9,382 nucleotides of DNA from Bacteroidota bacterium (lineage in GTDB: Bacteria > Bacteroidota > Bacteroidia > Flavobacteriales > Flavobacteriaceae): assembly GCA_023393485.1 (NCBI GenBank), contig JAEWLD010000058.1:1-9382 (forward strand), read 5' to 3'. The translations under genes were made by a program, and so were the position numbers. The notes under the pieces were generated by a model, which searched no databases, was not told the DNA's origin, and saw only the letters and a list, made by a program, of their open reading frames with translations. Each line of letters starts with the position of its first letter. Position 1 is the stretch's first letter. Below are positions 7,713 through 9,382 of this stretch, one piece after another.

Positions 7713-7914
7713 TTGGTCAAAAGTCAAAAGTCAAAAGAGAAAGAGTTATGAGAATCGTTTAAGAAAGGATTCCGGTTTACCCGAAGTCTTATTTTCATTT
7801 TCCCGACTCTTTTGACTTTCGACTTTTGACTTTTGACTTTCGACTTTCGACTTTTGACTTTTACTGCGCTCCGCTCCGTACAGTTCGCCCTCGGGGCTCG
7901 GGTCGGCGTTCAAC
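7713..7914. repeat. Heptamer-repeat inverted repeat between convergent genes
   Basis: After the DUF349 stop come three copies of GTCAAAA (7716-7736). After a 67-nt spacer come seven copies of a heptamer in the opposite orientation, TTTTGAC or TTTCGAC (7810-7858), and a degenerate eighth TTTTAC. The arms 7716-7739 and 7807-7830 are reverse complements at 23 of 24 positions, enough for a strong stem-loop on either transcript. A 45-nt GC-rich block (7865-7909: GCGCTCCGCTCCG, then GCCCTCGGGGC) then precedes the mazG stop. The position between converging genes fits a bidirectional terminator or insulator, but there is no simple T-tract after the stem. On the minus strand the array happens to be open in one frame and reads as a Ser-Gln-Lys-Ser-Lys-Val-Glu-like period, which is not taken as a gene. 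Confidence 0.75.
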
Positions 7915-8688
7915 CTACAATCTCTTCGCCTCTTCCCAAAAAACATCCATTTCAGCCAAAGTCATATCGGCGAGCGGCTTTCCGAGTTCATGCGATTTGC
8001 TTTCGAGATATTGAAATCTTTTGATGAATTTTTTGTTCGTACGCTCGAGCGCATCTTCGGGATTGACATTTAAGAATCGCGCGTAATTGATCATCGAAAA
8101 CAATACGTCGCCGAATTCACTCTCGATTTCATTCTGATTGCCGTTTTCGACCTCATGCTGGAGTTCGCGCAATTCTTCCTGGACTTTGTCCCAGACCTGG
8201 TGCGGTTCTTCCCAGTCAAACCCGACACCTTTTACTTTATCTTGTATCCGCGAGGCTTTGACCAGCGCAGGCAGGCTTTTCGGTACGCCTTCAAGCACCG
8301 ACTTTTTGCCTTCCTTGAGCTTGAGTTTCTCCCAATTCTGCTTGACTTCTTCCTCGTCGGCCACAACGACGTCGCCGTAAATATGCGGATGGCGGTGAAT
8401 CAATTTTTCACAAATGTCATTGGCAACATTCGCAATGTCGAACGCGCCTGTTTCACTGCCGATTTTAGCGTAGAAAACGATGTGCAGCAACAAATCCCCG
8501 AGTTCTTTCTTGATTTCCTCGAGATTGTTGTCGAGAATCGCGTCGCCGAGCTCGTAGGTTTCTTCGATCGTCAAATGGCGCAATGATCCGAGCGTCTGCT
8601 TTTTATCCCACGGGCATTTTTCGCGGAGATCGTCCATGATGTCGAGCAATCGCCCGAAAGCATCGAGTTTTTGTTGCCTTGAATTCAT
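7915..8688 (-). CDS. mazG: Nucleoside triphosphate pyrophosphohydrolase MazG
   Basis: MazG hydrolyses (d)NTPs, including damaged ones, to the monophosphate and pyrophosphate, cleaning the nucleotide pool; the E. coli enzyme also affects ppGpp and the MazEF response. The 257-residue product has the two-domain layout of full-length MazG. The N-terminal domain has CPWD (25-28), EETYE (42-46) and ELGD (62-65), the E-E-x-x-E and E-x-x-D metal ligands, followed by RHPHIYGD (99-106). The C-terminal domain repeats the pattern with EELRE (171-175) and EFGD (191-194), so both sites keep their acidic ligands. The ATG at 8688 is preferred over an in-frame upstream start at 8721 because family members begin just before the 'KLDAFGRLLDIMDDLR' helix. 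No Shine-Dalgarno sequence is visible. The gene lies downstream of the DUF5606 gene on the same strand, past a terminator, and faces the DUF349 gene. Confidence 0.95.
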   Translation of the reverse strand: MNSRQQKLDAFGRLLDIMDDLREKCPWDKKQTLGSLRHLTIEETYELGDAILDNNLEEIKKELGDLLLHIVFYAKIGSETGAFDIANVANDICEKLIHRHPHIYGDVVVADEEEVKQNWEKLKLKEGKKSVLEGVPKSLPALVKASRIQDKVKGVGFDWEEPHQVWDKVQEELRELQHEVENGNQNEIESEFGDVLFSMINYARFLNVNPEDALERTNKKFIKRFQYLESKSHELGKPLADMTLAEMDVFWEEAKRL

Positions 8689-8791
8689 AATTGGTTGTAA
8701 TTGCTTTTGAAATCTTAACAAAAAATGAGGTTTTCCCGTACCGTTCCGAATTTATTTTTGGATAAGGGATAAACCCGCCCCTTCCCTGAAG

Positions 8792-8820
8792 GTAAATTAC
8801 TATATTATTCAACAGCCAAA
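8792..8820 (-). promoter_or_regulatory. Possible promoter for mazG
   Basis: On the minus strand, TTTG (8820-8817) is followed after 17 nt by TAATTTAC (8799-8792), which matches the fixed positions of TAnnTTTG at four of six. It lies between the terminator of the DUF5606 gene and mazG and would give a leader of about 100 nt. The need for a promoter here is better supported than this exact site. Confidence 0.35.
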
Positions 8821-8863
8821 TTGCGGGAAAACCATAAATTTCCGACCGCATCCAGCCAGTCTT

Positions 8864-8902
8864 AAAAATAAAAAATCCCGCTATCCTAACAGGCGCGCGG
8901 GA
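8864..8902 (-). terminator. Rho-independent terminator of the DUF5606 gene
   Basis: Read on the minus strand, TCCCGC (8902-8897) pairs perfectly with GCGGGA (8881-8876) around a 15-nt loop and is followed at once by TTTTTTATTTTT (8875-8864). It starts 24 nt after the DUF5606 stop. The GC stem plus T-tract is a standard intrinsic terminator, the clearest in the window, and it separates this transcript from mazG. Confidence 0.8.
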
Positions 8903-8926
8903 CTATAATTTGTCAATAGTTATCCA

Positions 8927-9382
8927 CTACTCTTTTTTAGCTTTTTTCGCCGGCGATTTTGCTTCGGCTTCAGCGGCGGGTTCAGCTTCGTCGGCTGCTT
9001 TCGCCGCTTTGCCTTTCTTAGGCTCTTCCGATGAAACCAATCCTTTGGCCTGGAGCAAATTGTACCAGTTCAGTACTTTCTTGATGTCCGATGGATAGAC
9101 ACGGTCTTCATCGTAATCAGGCAATACTTCCTTGAAATAAGCCATCAGTTTGGCGTTGTCTTCCTTGTGTGACATCGCCGGGCCGTTGTTTTCCTTTTTG
9201 GCGATGTTGCGCATCACCTCGGCTAGCGGCTTTTCTTCTGTGTGCGTGTACATCGATATTTCAGACAAAAGGCTGACGTTGTTGCGCATACCGACGGTGA
9301 TTTTTTTGCCGTCAAGCAATGATTCGGCGACAAAACCTGAACGCGTTTGCAATTTGAGTGAATACAATCCGGGCTTTCCGGT
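8927..9382 (-). CDS. DUF5606-family protein, 5' end cut off by the window
   Basis: The frame is open to the window edge, so the start is outside; the TTG at 9367 is internal, because the codons before it read TGKPG and continue into LYSLKLQTRSGFVAESL, a pattern I associate with the N-terminal part of Bacteroidota DUF5606 proteins. 151 residues are visible. The first half is a mixed strand/helix region (KITVGMRNNVSLLSEISMYT), followed by a helical part (KEDNAKLMAYFKEVLPDYD, then DIKKVLNWYNLLQAKGL). The last 35 or so residues are Lys/Ala/Glu-rich (KKGKAAKAADEAEPAAEAEA, then SPAKKAKKE) and likely disordered. There are no membrane segments in the visible part, and the function is unknown. A strong terminator follows the stop. 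In related genomes I recall def and ruvX near this family, which cannot be tested here. Confidence 0.82.
   Translation of the reverse strand, partial: TGKPGLYSLKLQTRSGFVAESLLDGKKITVGMRNNVSLLSEISMYTHTEEKPLAEVMRNIAKKENNGPAMSHKEDNAKLMAYFKEVLPDYDEDRVYPSDIKKVLNWYNLLQAKGLVSSEEPKKGKAAKAADEAEPAAEAEAKSPAKKAKKE

Noticed and set aside
7810..7858. Tandem repeats as a CRISPR array
   Set aside because: The units are 7 nt and contiguous, with no spacers and no cas genes nearby.
7746..7946. 66-residue minus-strand frame reading through the heptamer array
   Set aside because: Its periodic Ser-Gln-Lys-Ser-Lys-Val-Glu sequence is only the translation of 7-bp repeats, and it starts inside mazG in another frame.
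8603..8851. 82-residue minus-strand frame over the mazG leader
   Set aside because: It overlaps the mazG start out of frame, has no recognisable features, and lies over the putative promoter region; not supported as a gene.

Overview
The window reads as chromosome from a member of the Bacteroidota, most likely a Flavobacteriaceae (Flavobacterium-like) bacterium. The reasons are the set of protein families (an OstA-like jellyroll protein, a DUF349 multi-repeat protein and a DUF5606 protein next to aroE and mazG), starts without clear Shine-Dalgarno sequences, and a promoter before the DUF349 gene of the TTTG / TAnnTTTG type used by the Bacteroidota sigma factor. By eye the base composition is in the mid-forties percent GC (not counted), higher than is common for Flavobacterium. 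No rRNA, tRNA, insertion sequence, phage gene or CRISPR array is visible, so this is an ordinary core-genome stretch.

Layout. Positions 1-1189 (+) hold the 3' part of an OstA/LptA-like envelope protein. A 71-nt spacer made of 7-bp periodic repeats separates it from a class III PLP aminotransferase (1261-2451, +). Next is a soluble protein of twelve TPR units in exact 34-residue register (2582-3982, +), then a short stem-loop and shikimate dehydrogenase aroE (4037-4777, +). aroE meets a small exported LTxxQ-motif protein (4774-5145, -) tail to tail, the two stop codons sharing one TTAA. A divergent intergenic region with a good promoter leads to a large DUF349 protein (5325-7712, +). That gene converges on mazG (7915-8688, -) across a 202-nt spacer holding a 24-bp inverted repeat built from heptamers plus a GC-rich block. 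Upstream of mazG, on the same strand, is the 3' part of a DUF5606 gene (8927-9382, -), which ends in a rho-independent terminator, so mazG probably has its own promoter.

The genes do not form one pathway. They cover envelope biogenesis (OstA-like), PLP amino-acid metabolism, aromatic biosynthesis (AroE), nucleotide-pool sanitation (MazG), and several Bacteroidota proteins of unknown role (TPR, DUF349, DUF5606, LTxxQ protein). I found no convincing undescribed multi-gene system. The most unusual signal is non-coding: two intergenic regions carry 7-bp periodic repeats with a common ACTTT core, each arranged as facing inverted arms, one before the aminotransferase gene and one between the convergent DUF349 and mazG genes.
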